Below are positions 33,110 through 42,200 of a stretch of 64,000 nucleotides of DNA, one piece after another. Each line of letters opens with the position of its first letter. The first letter of the stretch is position 1. Source of the stretch: Nocardia anocheti (GTDB taxonomy: Bacteria; Actinomycetota; Actinomycetes; Mycobacteriales; Mycobacteriaceae). Below the pieces are notes generated by a model, which saw nothing but the letters and a program-made list of their open reading frames with translations, was not told the DNA's origin and did no database searches. The translations under genes were made by a program, and so were the position numbers. The stretch lies in NCBI RefSeq assembly GCF_029675105.1, contig NZ_JAQQFV010000001.1, positions 620,001-684,000 of the forward strand, read 5' to 3'.

Positions 33110-33333
33110 CCGCCGATCATTGCATCGCGACAAGAATCAGTCACCATGATCGGCGCGTTGCCCGAAGATCGCACCGGGGTGTCGCACTGTGACAGCGGCG
33201 GATTCCCGCCGATTTCGCCGGGCACCGACCCGCCTTCCGCAGCCGCGCGCGGAATCGGAGGCGCTACACGACGAAGTCCCCGGTGCGGCAACCAGTTCAG
33301 GTGCCGCGCCGGGGAATTCGGTTCTCGCGGTGG

Positions 33334-35049
33334 TCAGTTCGCCGGAGTCGTGGTGGTCGGCTCGCCGGTGGTGGTGGTCGGGGCCGCTGTGGTGGTGGGG
33401 GCCGGGGACGTGGTGGTCGTGGTCGTCGGCGCGGGGGCTGCGGCCTGGTTGGTCGCGGGCTCCGGTGCCGGGGCCGGGGTGGTGGTGGTCGGCTCGGCCG
33501 TGGTGGTCGACGGGGCCGTGGTGGACGGCGCGGTCGTCGATCCGGTGGTCGAGGTGGTCGTCGACGGCGCGGTCGTGGTGTTCTTGCTGGTGGTCGTCGA
33601 CTTGCTGGTGGTGGTGGTCGGCTTGTTGGACGTGGTCGAGGTCGGCGCCGCGGTGGTGGTCGTGGCGGGCTTGGTCGGCGCGGCCAGGGCGGCGGTCACG
33701 TCCTCGTCGGCGGGCGCGGACTTCTTGTCCACCGTCTCACCGGCCTGGGCCTGCTTGGCCAGGTGGGTCAGCCAGGCCGCCGCGTACTCCGCCGAGGTCA
33801 GCGGCTTGCCGTTGGCGGCGTCGGAATCACGCCAGTAGTCGAAGTGGTGACCGGTGCCGTTCGGGCCGAGGGTCAGCTGGTACGGATCGCTCATCGCCAC
33901 CGGAATGGTGTTCTGATTGGTCACGATCAGCCCGACGATCTCGTTGAACACCTTCTGCGGCAGGTACGCCAGCGGCGAGACCTGCTCGGCCGCGATCGTG
34001 TCCGCCTGCGAGGGCGCCTTGGCCTCGCCCGGCTTGTAGTCCGGGTCGGAGACCTTCAGCAGCACCTCGAGGAAGGTCTCGTCGCTGGCCATCCAGTTCG
34101 GGTTGGCGGCGATGTCGGAGAAGGCCGCCATCGCGATGCGGCCCAGCGTGAACGCCATGTCCTGGCCGGTGGCCGGGGTCAGGCCGTCGCGCTGCAGATC
34201 GTCGACATTGATCTGACGGCCCACGTTCGCCGCCAGCTGCAACAGCGAGATGTTCTCCGGGGCCGCGCAGGTCAGGTCGCCCTCGGAGCAGAACGAGGCG
34301 ATCTTGCCGTCGAGCGCGCCGAAGCCGCCGCCGGTGGTCACGCCCTTGCCCGAGATCGGGTCGACGCCGTTCTGGTACTTCTGATCGAAGCCGTCCGGGT
34401 TGGCGAACGGGTCCTCGGCGCCGATGAACGGGCCCTCACCGGCCGCGCGACCGGGATCGGCGAACATCACCACACCCAGCACGTCATCGGGGTCGACCAC
34501 GGAGTAGCCGTCGGCCGGGTCGTCGTTGCCGATGCCCTCGGCCACGCGACGCACCACATCGGCGCCCTCGCTGTAGCCGACGATGGAGAACTTGGTGTCC
34601 GGGCAGGCCGCCGAGATCTCCCGCATCACCTGCTGGGTGTTCGCGACACCCGTGTTCACCGCGTCCTCGTAGCTGCGCATGTCCGCCGGGTAGGCGATGT
34701 AGACCGCCGCGTACTGGCCGTCGGCCACCGAACTGGCTGGCGCGTTCACCACCGGGTCCACCCACACGCTGCTGTGATCACCCGACAGCGCCGCGGGCAG
34801 CGGGTTGCCGTTGGCGTCGAGCAGCATGGCCGTGGTGCCCTCGACCGGGGTGTCGTTGCGCCCGGCCACCGAGATGGTCACCATCTCGCGGCACTCGGTC
34901 ACCGAGGTGGTGAGCTCGTAGCTGGGGGACTGGGGCTGCTGCGACGTCACCGCGAACGACGCCGCGACGATCGCCGCGACACCCAGGGTCGCCGGGGCGG
35001 CGACAGCCGATGCGATGCGATGTTTCGCAAGGAACTCACGCAGATTCAT
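33334..35049 (-). CDS. Secreted cutinase-family serine hydrolase with Thr-rich tail
   Basis: A 571-residue protein. A signal peptide or anchor (residues 11-38) is followed by the cutinase/PE-PPE-like alpha/beta domain, with nucleophile Ser160 in GYSEGADVV and a probable catalytic His in GTGHHFDYWRD. Members act as cutinases, lipases or phospholipases at the cell surface. The last about 120 residues form a Thr/Pro/Ala-rich tail of repeated TTT and PTT units, likely wall-spanning or glycosylated. Four cysteines (VTECREM, SAACPDT, SFCSEGDLTC) could form two disulfides. ATG 35049 is chosen because it directly precedes the basic MNLREFLAKHR. Confidence 0.88.
   Translation of the reverse strand: MNLREFLAKHRIASAVAAPATLGVAAIVAASFAVTSQQPQSPSYELTTSVTECREMVTISVAGRNDTPVEGTTAMLLDANGNPLPAALSGDHSSVWVDPVVNAPASSVADGQYAAVYIAYPADMRSYEDAVNTGVANTQQVMREISAACPDTKFSIVGYSEGADVVRRVAEGIGNDDPADGYSVVDPDDVLGVVMFADPGRAAGEGPFIGAEDPFANPDGFDQKYQNGVDPISGKGVTTGGGFGALDGKIASFCSEGDLTCAAPENISLLQLAANVGRQINVDDLQRDGLTPATGQDMAFTLGRIAMAAFSDIAANPNWMASDETFLEVLLKVSDPDYKPGEAKAPSQADTIAAEQVSPLAYLPQKVFNEIVGLIVTNQNTIPVAMSDPYQLTLGPNGTGHHFDYWRDSDAANGKPLTSAEYAAAWLTHLAKQAQAGETVDKKSAPADEDVTAALAAPTKPATTTTAAPTSTTSNKPTTTTSKSTTTSKNTTTAPSTTTSTTGSTTAPSTTAPSTTTAEPTTTTPAPAPEPATNQAAAPAPTTTTTTSPAPTTTAAPTTTTGEPTTTTPAN
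33340..33705. repeat. Low-complexity GGTGGT/GTCG repeat tract in the coding sequence
   Basis: The DNA encoding the Thr-rich tail consists of imperfect GGT-GGT-GGT-C and GTC-GTC units. It has strong strand asymmetry: G and T dominate the plus strand. Such tracts are prone to slippage and could vary in length between strains. Confidence 0.7.
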
Positions 35050-35208
35050 GTCATGATCCCGTTCGAATGACCTACAGGTGGGCAGGCCCCCCGACGGGCC
35101 GCATGTCACGAACTCTGTCGTGGGCCACCTGCGGATCGTTACTACCGCGAAGAGCAGTCACGTGCCCCGGGTTCTGGGGGCACGGCAGTGGGCAGGGGGG
35201 AAACGCGC

Positions 35209-36441
35209 ATGTCAGCGACGTTGGTGAAGGGTCAGAACGGTCCGGCGGGCGCCGATGTGGTGGTCGTCTCGGCGCGGGTGAACGCGCCGGTGACGCTGGC
35301 GGCGTTGCTCGTCACCGAGCAGGGCAAGGTCCGCTCCGATGGCGATCTCGTGTGCGAGTACCAGCCGTTCGCGCCCGGCGTGCGCTTGCAGCACGGGACG
35401 CTCACCGTCTCGCTGACGCAGGTGCCCGCCGAGATCGCGCAGGTCAGAGCGGTGATCGCGCTCGACGAACCGGCGGGCGGTTTCGGGCGGATCGCGGCGC
35501 CGGTGGTGCTGCTCGCGTCGGCCGAGGGTGCGCCGCTCTACGACTTCCCCATCGACGGGTTGAGCACGGAGTCGGCGGTGTTGGCGGTCGAGTTCTACCG
35601 CCGTCAAGGAGCCTGGAAAGTTCGGGCGCTCGGGGCGGGGTACGCGGGTGGGTTCGCGGCGCTGGTCGGTGATCACGGCGGGCGATTGATCGAGGCACCG
35701 CGCCCGGCAGCACCGCAGTATCCGGCGGCCGCACAGTATCCGGCGGCCCCGCCGATTCCCGCCGGTTCGGGCCCGGCCGTCGTACCGGGTTCCGCTGCTT
35801 CGGGTCCGGCCGGTCCAGGTTCCGCCGGGTCGGGTCCGGCCGCGCCCGGCCTGCCCCGGCACCGCCCGGTCAGCCTGGCCAAGGGCCAGCAGGTCACCCT
35901 CCGCAAAGACGGCGGCGCCGCCCTCACCTTCGTCCGCATGGGCCTGGGCTGGGACCCCGTCCTGCGCGGTCGCCTGTTCGGCCGCCGCCCGATCGAGATC
36001 GACCTCGACGCCTCGGTCGCCATGTTCGCCGACCACACCCTCGTCGACCTGGTCTGCTTCGGTCAGCTCACCTCCCGCGACGGCGCCATCCGCCACCAGG
36101 GCGACAACCTCACCGGCGAGGGCGACGGCGACGACGAGGTGATCCTGGTCGACCTGGTCCGCGTCCCCGTGCACGTCACCACCCTGCTCTTCTTCGTCAC
36201 CTCCTACCAGGGCCACACCTTCGAACAGGTCACCAACGCCTTCTGTCGCCTCGTCGACAACACCAACGACCGCGAACTGGCCCGCTACGCCCTCACCGGC
36301 GGCATGCCCTACACCGCCATCGCCATGGCGAAGGTCGCCCGCTCCGGCCGCGAATGGACCATGCGGGCCATCGGCGAACCCTTCCAGGCCCGCACTCCCG
36401 GCGACGCCATCCCGCAGCTGGGCCAGTTCCTGCTGCGCTGA
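35209..36441 (+). CDS. Two-domain TerD-family protein
   Basis: A 410-residue protein. The N-terminal TerD-like domain (about 1-165, MSATLVKGQNGPAGADVVVV) lacks the Ca motif. A Pro/Ala/Gly linker follows. The C-terminal TerD domain (about 215-408) carries HQGDNLTGEGDGDDEVI, the canonical calcium-binding motif. TerD proteins bind Ca and take part in tellurite and general stress responses at the membrane. It is a close paralogue of the two-domain TerD at 56826, with the same start MSATL.KGQNGP. It lies outside the main ter locus, alone, and converges on a hydrolase gene (2 bp between stops). Confidence 0.92.
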   Translation: MSATLVKGQNGPAGADVVVVSARVNAPVTLAALLVTEQGKVRSDGDLVCEYQPFAPGVRLQHGTLTVSLTQVPAEIAQVRAVIALDEPAGGFGRIAAPVVLLASAEGAPLYDFPIDGLSTESAVLAVEFYRRQGAWKVRALGAGYAGGFAALVGDHGGRLIEAPRPAAPQYPAAAQYPAAPPIPAGSGPAVVPGSAASGPAGPGSAGSGPAAPGLPRHRPVSLAKGQQVTLRKDGGAALTFVRMGLGWDPVLRGRLFGRRPIEIDLDASVAMFADHTLVDLVCFGQLTSRDGAIRHQGDNLTGEGDGDDEVILVDLVRVPVHVTTLLFFVTSYQGHTFEQVTNAFCRLVDNTNDRELARYALTGGMPYTAIAMAKVARSGREWTMRAIGEPFQARTPGDAIPQLGQFLLR

Positions 36442-36443
36442 CC

Positions 36444-37250
36444 TCACCCGAGCGCGGCGACCTCCCGCACCGAATCCGCGATGGCCAGGAAGTCCTTGCG
36501 CAGGATGGCGCCGTGATTGCTCGTCACCTTGGCCGCCACCCGGATGTTCGGTTTGCGGGCCGTCACCGCGTCGAGCCCGCTCCGGATCTTCTCCTGCTCG
36601 TCGCCCTTGCTGCCGAACGAGGTCCCCGAGGCCACCACATAGCGCACCGGCACACTGATCGTGTCCAGTACCGGCCCCAGCTCGTCGGTCCGGGAGAGCT
36701 TGCCGAGCTCGATATTGCTCTCGGCCTGCTGCGCGGCGTTCATCCTCGGGACCAGCCCCGTCGGCCGCAGCAGCGGCATGAACCAGCTCAACCGCTTGAA
36801 CAGCGTGCGGATGCGCTTCTCCATGGCGTCATCGAGCCAGTCGTAGGGAAAGGCCCCGTCGACCAGCACCGCCCCGATCGCCCGCTCCGGATTCCGCGCC
36901 GCCCAGTGCGCCCCGACGACAGCACCGTAGGACCAGCCCACCAGCACCGCCCGCTCCACACCCCGCGCCGCCAACACCGCGTCCACATCCCGCACGGCGG
37001 CCTCGAACGAGTAGTCCGCCGACAGCCCCGACTTCCGTCCCCGAGCCCGCTCATCGAAGGTGATGTGCCGGAACCCGTCCCCCAACTCGGCGATCGTCTT
37101 GCGCCAATACCCCTGCGTCGCGAACTGCCCGTTCAGATAAACCACCGGAATCCCGTCACCCCCGGTATCGGTGACGGCCAACGCCGTGTCGTCGACGCTC
37201 ACCATCCCACTCCACGCCGTGCTACCCGGTTCGATGTCTCGCGCGGTCAT
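36444..37250 (-). CDS. Alpha/beta-fold hydrolase
   Basis: A 268-residue hydrolase. The nucleophile Ser107 is in GWSYGAVVG. The strand-3 segment VVYLNGQFATQGYWR is the oxyanion region (NG instead of HG), and ITFDERARGRKSG is the next strand. The catalytic His is probably in SNHGAILR, with DGAF and GTSFGSKG in the cap and acid region. The canonical HG oxyanion pair is changed to NG, which is unusual but seen in haloperoxidase or C-C hydrolase-like groups. The substrate is unknown. It stands alone. Confidence 0.85.
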   Translation of the reverse strand: MTARDIEPGSTAWSGMVSVDDTALAVTDTGGDGIPVVYLNGQFATQGYWRKTIAELGDGFRHITFDERARGRKSGLSADYSFEAAVRDVDAVLAARGVERAVLVGWSYGAVVGAHWAARNPERAIGAVLVDGAFPYDWLDDAMEKRIRTLFKRLSWFMPLLRPTGLVPRMNAAQQAESNIELGKLSRTDELGPVLDTISVPVRYVVASGTSFGSKGDEQEKIRSGLDAVTARKPNIRVAAKVTSNHGAILRKDFLAIADSVREVAALG

Positions 37251-37417
37251 TGTCGACCACCCCTCTCAGTCGTGCTCGTTGATGAGGACAACTGTCGCGC
37301 CCCCACCTGACACCGCCCTGACACGTCCCTGACGCCCGCTGACACCCGGAATCAGCTGTTCGAGCGATGCGCATCCCGGCCGACTCCGGGACAGTCGACT
37401 CCCAGGAAGGTGAGGCG

Positions 37418-38197
37418 ATGTCCGACTGGGACGGCGCGGGCTACGCGCACATCAGCGCACTCCAACGCGCGATGGCGACCGATGCGGTGGCCACGGTCCC
37501 GGTCGCGGGCACCGAGCGCGTCCTCGACGTGGGTTGTGGCGACGGCTACGTGACCCGCCTGCTCGCGGCCTGGGTCCCCGCCGGTTCGGTACTCGGCCTC
37601 GACCCGTCCCCCCGCATGATCGAGACCGCCCGCACCGCCGACGACCAACTCACCAACGTCGCCTTCCAGCTCGGCGATGTCACCACGATGACGTTCACCG
37701 GCGAGTTCGACCTCGTCGTCTCGTTCAACGCCCTGCACTGGGTACACGACCAGACCCGCGCCTACCGGCACCTCGCCGCGGCCCTGGCCCCCGGCGGCCG
37801 GGTTCTGGTCCAGTACGTCTGCGACGGCCCGCGCCCCAGCATCGAAGACATCGCGACCACCGTCACCACCGAGCCACCCTGGTCGGCCTTCTTCCCCGAC
37901 TTCCCCCGCCCCTACCTCCACATCGACCCCACCACCCTCCCCGCACTCGCGGCCGCCGCGGGCCTCGCCGTCGTCGCGCAATCCGTCACCGACCGCACCT
38001 GGGACTTCGGCTCCCGCGAAGCCTTCACCCGCTGGTGCACAGTCGGCTTCACCGACTGGACCGCCCACCTCCCCGCCCCCGAAATACCAACCTTCGTAGC
38101 CGAAGTCGTCCACCGCTACGAAACCGTCACCGCCACACCAGGACTGTTCCACTTCCTCCAACTACGAGCCGAATTGTCCTGCCCCACCCCCGAATAG
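37418..38197 (+). CDS. Class I SAM-dependent methyltransferase (trans-aconitate methyltransferase-like)
   Basis: A 259-residue methyltransferase. Motif I is VLDVGCGDGYVTRLL (about residue 36-50), motif II is GLDPSPRMIETAR, then DLVVSFNALHWVHD and LAPGGRVLVQYV as motifs III-IV. The pattern FNALHWVHDQ is typical of Tam-like enzymes and arsenite-methyltransferase-like proteins without catalytic Cys. AGGAAGGTGAGG precedes the ATG at 37418. The small-molecule substrate is unknown. It ends 4 bp before the stop of the converging gene. Confidence 0.88.
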   Translation: MSDWDGAGYAHISALQRAMATDAVATVPVAGTERVLDVGCGDGYVTRLLAAWVPAGSVLGLDPSPRMIETARTADDQLTNVAFQLGDVTTMTFTGEFDLVVSFNALHWVHDQTRAYRHLAAALAPGGRVLVQYVCDGPRPSIEDIATTVTTEPPWSAFFPDFPRPYLHIDPTTLPALAAAAGLAVVAQSVTDRTWDFGSREAFTRWCTVGFTDWTAHLPAPEIPTFVAEVVHRYETVTATPGLFHFLQLRAELSCPTPE

Positions 38198-38201
38198 CCG
38201 A

Positions 38202-38543
38202 TCACCAGATATCCACCCACTGCGGCCGCCGCGGCACATCGAACCCAGCCGCCCGCCCCCGCACCAACACCGGCAATTCCGCCCCCACCGCAAACCGATC
38301 CATCAGCGCCGACGCCGCGGACTTCCGCAATTCGTTGAACGCGAACTCCTTCTTCATCTCATGCTCCACCCCGCTCCCCGGATGCGTGAACCGCACCTCG
38401 AGCCGAACCCGATGCGTCGACAACGGATTGTTCGACGTCCGCGTCACCCGCCGCCCGGCCCCGACCACCGTAGCGACGACCGCCTCACCATTCCTACGCA
38501 GATACGCCCGCTGCCCCACCCACACCACCCCCCGCAACACCAA
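38202..38543 (-). CDS. Hypothetical protein (113 residues or shorter)
   Basis: The frame reads VLRGVVWVGQRAYLRRNGEA and VVATVVGAGRRVTRTSNNPL, then VRLEVRFTHPGSGVEHEMKK and LPVLVRGRAAGFDVPRRPQW. This is a beta-rich pattern like small OB- or SH3-type domains, with no membrane span. TTG 38543 and GTG 38540 are candidate starts; no good ribosome site is seen. It lies 34 bp downstream of dnaB on the same strand and could be co-transcribed. I do not recognise a family. Confidence 0.6.
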   Translation of the reverse strand: MVLRGVVWVGQRAYLRRNGEAVVATVVGAGRRVTRTSNNPLSTHRVRLEVRFTHPGSGVEHEMKKEFAFNELRKSAASALMDRFAVGAELPVLVRGRAAGFDVPRRPQWVDIW

Positions 38544-38577
38544 CGAGAACCTCTCGGCCGCGCGAATGGCTGACCGA

Positions 38578-41500
38578 TCAGCCGCGGGCCATATCCACGA
38601 ACCGGCTCAAATGCAGCTGATGCGCCACGGTGATGGTGGCAGTCGGGCCGTTTCGGTGCTTACCGACGATGAGGTCGGCCTCGCCGCCACGCGGGTCGTC
38701 ACGTTCGAACGCATCGGGCCGGTGCAGCAGGATGACCATGTCGGCGTCCTGCTCGAGCGAGTTGTGCGCGGAAATACCCTGTGCGACGAAGTTGTGCGTG
38801 CCGGGAACGGTGCCGTCGTAGACGTCCTGTTCACCGAGGCTGGTGATTTCGACGATCTTGTCCCAGAAGACATCGTTCGTGGCGAGCATTTCGATGTCCG
38901 CATCGTCGAGAACGGTGGCGACGCGGGCGAGCCGGGATCGGCTGGGGGAACGCTTCCACATCGAGTTTCCGCAGAATCGCGAACCCATGGCTGCCGAGAA
39001 CTCACGATGGGTCATCTGTTTGTCGGCGAGCAGTGTGCGGACCCGATTCCAGACCTCTGCCGGGACGGTGTCCACGTTGGTGTTGCGTGCCATCGTGCTC
39101 AGTTCGGACAGCGCGGCCGCTGCGGAGCGGCCCCGGGCCCCGTGCGCACCGACGTCACGCAGGAACGTTGTCTGGTTTTCACCGCCGTCGATTGTCAGGT
39201 GATAGCAGGGGCGATAGTCGCCCTTGCGAACTGTCTTGATGCGGCCGTGAACACCCAACCGCAGCAGTAGCTGGTTGACGTCGTCGATCAGTCGGCGGCT
39301 CGTCGATGCGTAGTAGACACGCGCCTGTTGGGCCTTGGCATCCCATCGCACCGATCCATCGGTGGCCCACAGGTGACGTAGGAACAGCGCGACTTGGTCA
39401 TCAGGCAGCGCGAATACCGGTTCCGGAACGAACTTCTCGTAGCTACGAAGCCCGAACAGGCCGAGGCTGTCCAGCCAGGCCGCGATCGGATTGCGCTTGC
39501 CACGGGTGAGCCGGAAGGGCGCGGGCAGTCGCAGGGTGGTGACGCGGGCAGCGGCGTACTCGTCGCGTACCGCGGTGACTCCGAAGTGCTCGGCAGCCGT
39601 CGTGACGGCGGCGAGATTCTCCTCATCGACGCTGGCGTAGCGGACCGGCTGGCGCTTCACGCACGAGCCATCGCCGATCATGTGCGCGAGCATCACGATC
39701 TCGGCTTCAGGGAGCCGCGCGGTGTGGACGGGTTCGGGTACCCGGCGCGGTGTCGCGAGACGGTCGCCGACGGCGAGCTGGTCGAGCGCGATCCAGCCGT
39801 CGACAGTCAGGAACGGGTGGTTACCGGTCGCTTCGACCTCGCGGCCGGAAGCGAGTCGTAGCCGGAACACTTCCTTGCGTCCGCTCGGAAAAACCTTCAC
39901 CATCGGTCGGGCGACCATCCGCATGCGTTCGTCGAGTGACCAGACCAGAGGCTGTTCACCGTTGCTGAGCAACTCGCCCAAGGTCACTTCGGCGCCGGTG
40001 TCTGCGCGCAGGATGCGCGTGGACGCGGGCATGCAGCCCGATTCGCGAAGGTCGGAGACCATGGGCCGCTTGTCCGTTCGCTGTTCCGGACCACGGTTCA
40101 GCTGGGAGATCGCGATCACCGGAACCTCGAGCTCCTTGGCGAGCAGCTTCAGATGCCGCGAGAACTCCGAGACTTCCTGCTGGCGCGATTCGACCTTCTT
40201 GCCGGAGCTCATCAGCTGGAGGTAGTCCACCACCACGAGCTTCAGGTCGTGCCGTTGCTTGAGCCGCCGCGCCTTCGCCCGAATCTCCATCATGGTCAGG
40301 TTCGGCGAATCGTCGACGAACAACGGTGCCTCACTGATCTCACTCATCCGTCGGGCCAGCTTGGTCCAGTCGTCATCGCTCATCCGGCCCGAGCGCATAT
40401 CGCCCAGTTTGATCTTCGCTTCGGCGGAGAGAAGACGCATGACAATCTCGGTGCGGCTCATCTCGAGCGAGAAGATGACGCTGGCCATGCCGTGTTTGAT
40501 GGAGCAGCTGCGCATGAAATCCATGCCGAGCGTCGAGTTGTGTGTCGGCACCATCGTGCGTCCGGCCAGATACAGGTGGTCGGCGTTGTCGACTTCGACG
40601 CAGCGGACCGGAACCGGGTCGATCTTGCGGATGTCGACGATCTGTCGAGCCTCCGAGCGGGCGGACCTGGGCAGCATGTGCGCGAAGTGGTCGCGTGGGG
40701 TGCGCAGGCTGTGTGCGATCTCGCCGGTCGTACGAACCAACGGGTGCGGCGCCAAGGTGGGGGCCATAGTGACCCACTGGTGTTCTTCGTCGGCGGTGAT
40801 GACGGTGCCATCGGAGAGTTCGACCTCGAAGCACGTGCGATCGAGCATCACCTCGGTGGTCGCGAGGACCAGTGTGGGTCTGCCGTCGGGCCCTAGCAGT
40901 TCGTCGCCGACGCGGACCTCGCCCATCGTCGTCCACCCGGCCGGGGTCGGCAGGGGGGTGTCGAGCGCGAGTGCCTTACCTACACCGGGTCGGGCCGCGA
41001 CGATGATCATCTGGCCCGCGTGCAATCCGTTGGTGAGTTCGTCGAGTTCGGTGAAGCCGGTGGGGACGCCGAGGGAGATGCCGCCGCGGGAGGCGATGGA
41101 GTCGATTTCGTCCATGGTGGGCTGGAGGAGTTCTTCCAGCGGGGTGAAGTCCTCGGTGGTGCGGCGTTCGGTGACTTCGTAGATCTCGGCCTGGGCGCGG
41201 TCGACGACCTCGGCGACGTCCTGGCCGTCGGCGCCCGCGTAGCCGAACTGGACGATGCGGGTGCCCGCTTCGACCAGGCGGCGCAGGATGGCCTTCTCGG
41301 CGACGATCTCGGCGTAGAAACCGGCGTTGGCGGCGGTGGGCACGGTCTGGGTGAGGGTCACCAGGTAGGGGGCGCCGCCGATGCGCTTGAGTTCGCCGCG
41401 GCGATCGAGACCGGCGGCGACGGTGACGGGGTCGGCGGGCTCGCCGCGGCCGTAGAGGTCGAGGATGGTGTCGTAGACGGCCTGGTGCGCGGGACGGTAG

Positions 41501-41673
41501 AAGTCGCCGGGGCGCAGCACCTCGACCACGTCGGCGATGGCGTCCTTGCTCAGCAGCATGCCGCCGAGCACGGACTGCTCGGCCGCCATGTCGTGCGGTG
41601 GCTGCCTGCCGAAGTCCTCGCCGGGGGGTTCGGGCGGGAAGTCGGTGTGCGCGCGGTCGCCGGTGGTGGTCAC
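38578..41673 (-). CDS. dnaB: Replicative DNA helicase DnaB interrupted by two inteins
   Basis: A precursor of 1031 residues; the three exteins total about 460, normal for DnaB. Extein 1 (1-233) holds the N-terminal domain (MAAEQSVLGGMLLSKDAIAD) and ends in the P-loop ARPGVGK. Extein 2 (380-546) restarts with STLGMDFMRSC and contains the Walker B/H4 region LVVVDYLQLMSS and SQLNRGPEQR. Extein 3 (972-1031) has SLEQDADMVILLHRPD. Both inteins interrupt essential motifs, so splicing is required for a working hexameric helicase. The GTG at 41673 follows an AGAGAGGA. DnaA-box-like sites lie upstream. Confidence 0.97.
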   Translation of the reverse strand: MTTTGDRAHTDFPPEPPGEDFGRQPPHDMAAEQSVLGGMLLSKDAIADVVEVLRPGDFYRPAHQAVYDTILDLYGRGEPADPVTVAAGLDRRGELKRIGGAPYLVTLTQTVPTAANAGFYAEIVAEKAILRRLVEAGTRIVQFGYAGADGQDVAEVVDRAQAEIYEVTERRTTEDFTPLEELLQPTMDEIDSIASRGGISLGVPTGFTELDELTNGLHAGQMIIVAARPGVGKALALDTPLPTPAGWTTMGEVRVGDELLGPDGRPTLVLATTEVMLDRTCFEVELSDGTVITADEEHQWVTMAPTLAPHPLVRTTGEIAHSLRTPRDHFAHMLPRSARSEARQIVDIRKIDPVPVRCVEVDNADHLYLAGRTMVPTHNSTLGMDFMRSCSIKHGMASVIFSLEMSRTEIVMRLLSAEAKIKLGDMRSGRMSDDDWTKLARRMSEISEAPLFVDDSPNLTMMEIRAKARRLKQRHDLKLVVVDYLQLMSSGKKVESRQQEVSEFSRHLKLLAKELEVPVIAISQLNRGPEQRTDKRPMVSDLRESGCMPASTRILRADTGAEVTLGELLSNGEQPLVWSLDERMRMVARPMVKVFPSGRKEVFRLRLASGREVEATGNHPFLTVDGWIALDQLAVGDRLATPRRVPEPVHTARLPEAEIVMLAHMIGDGSCVKRQPVRYASVDEENLAAVTTAAEHFGVTAVRDEYAAARVTTLRLPAPFRLTRGKRNPIAAWLDSLGLFGLRSYEKFVPEPVFALPDDQVALFLRHLWATDGSVRWDAKAQQARVYYASTSRRLIDDVNQLLLRLGVHGRIKTVRKGDYRPCYHLTIDGGENQTTFLRDVGAHGARGRSAAAALSELSTMARNTNVDTVPAEVWNRVRTLLADKQMTHREFSAAMGSRFCGNSMWKRSPSRSRLARVATVLDDADIEMLATNDVFWDKIVEITSLGEQDVYDGTVPGTHNFVAQGISAHNSLEQDADMVILLHRPDAFERDDPRGGEADLIVGKHRNGPTATITVAHQLHLSRFVDMARG
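38761..40035 (-). other. DnaB intein 2 (full-length, LAGLIDADG)
   Basis: Residues 547-971 of the precursor, 425 aa. The junctions are DLRESG/CMPASTRI and GISAHN/SLEQ: N-terminal Cys, terminal His-Asn, and +1 Ser. Block B contains EATGNHPFLT. Endonuclease motifs are LAHMIGDGSC (block C) and LRHLWATDGSV (block E). Block F/G is VYDGTVPGTHNFVAQG then ISAHN. It looks splicing-competent by the class 1 mechanism, and both endonuclease acidic residues are kept, so homing may be active. Confidence 0.93.
40537..40974 (-). other. DnaB intein 1 (mini-intein, class 3 type)
   Basis: Residues 234-379, 146 aa, inserted inside the P-loop between GVGK and STLG. The first residue is Ala, so no N-terminal nucleophile exists. 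Instead the W-C-T signature of class 3 inteins is visible: Trp300 in block B (EEHQWV), Cys358 in block F (VRCVEVDNADHL) and Thr377 before the final His-Asn (VPTHN). No endonuclease is present. Confidence 0.9.
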
Positions 41674-41853
41674 CAGACCGTCCTCTCTGCCCTCGAGCTC
41701 GGGGGTTTCACATCGATGAACTCGTTGTACTCCCGGGCTCCGACACGAAGTCAGCAATCGGTTGCCTGCGTGCTTCCCGGGGTCGCGCGCAGGACGATGC
41801 GACGAACCTAGGCGACGTTTTCGGGACGCGCCAAGCCGACCTGTGCACACAAC

Positions 41854-42096
41854 TGTGGATAACTTGGGGGTAGTTCACCCAGAGTTGTGCAGCGCCTGTG
41901 GAAAACATGGGGAAAACCCAGGTCAGTGTGGTGGAACGCCCTGCTAGGCCCGCTATTACCGGACTCTCGTCCTGTGGATGAAAGAAGTTCCGGCGTGTCG
42001 GTAAAGGTGAACAGCCGGGCGTGTTGGGTAAACAGCGGCCGTGCACGGTATGACCGGAGTCACAAATGTGCCGGTCGGTTTCGACGGTAATCCACA
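41854..42096. promoter_or_regulatory. Cluster of four DnaA-box-like 9-mers upstream of dnaB
   Basis: TGTGGATAA (41854, complement of the perfect box TTATCCACA), TGTGGAAAA (41897), TGTGGATGA (41973) and TAATCCACA (42088) all lie in the 572-bp gap between dnaB and rplI. Only the first is a perfect match; the others differ at one or two positions outside the TCCACA core. Nothing coding was seen in this gap. Confidence 0.5.
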
Positions 42097-42200
42097 GGCG
42101 GAATAACAGGAGGTCAGCGAGTTGCCGACCGTGGGCCACCCGCAGCGCCCCGGGGCACTCGAAGTGGCGGTTATCGGTCAGCTAACGCCGCCGTAGGCAA

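Noticed and set aside
33340..33705. Possible CRISPR or tandem-repeat array
   Set aside because: The repeats are irregular codon-level GGT/GTC units in frame with the Thr-rich tail of the cutinase; there are no spacers of constant size.
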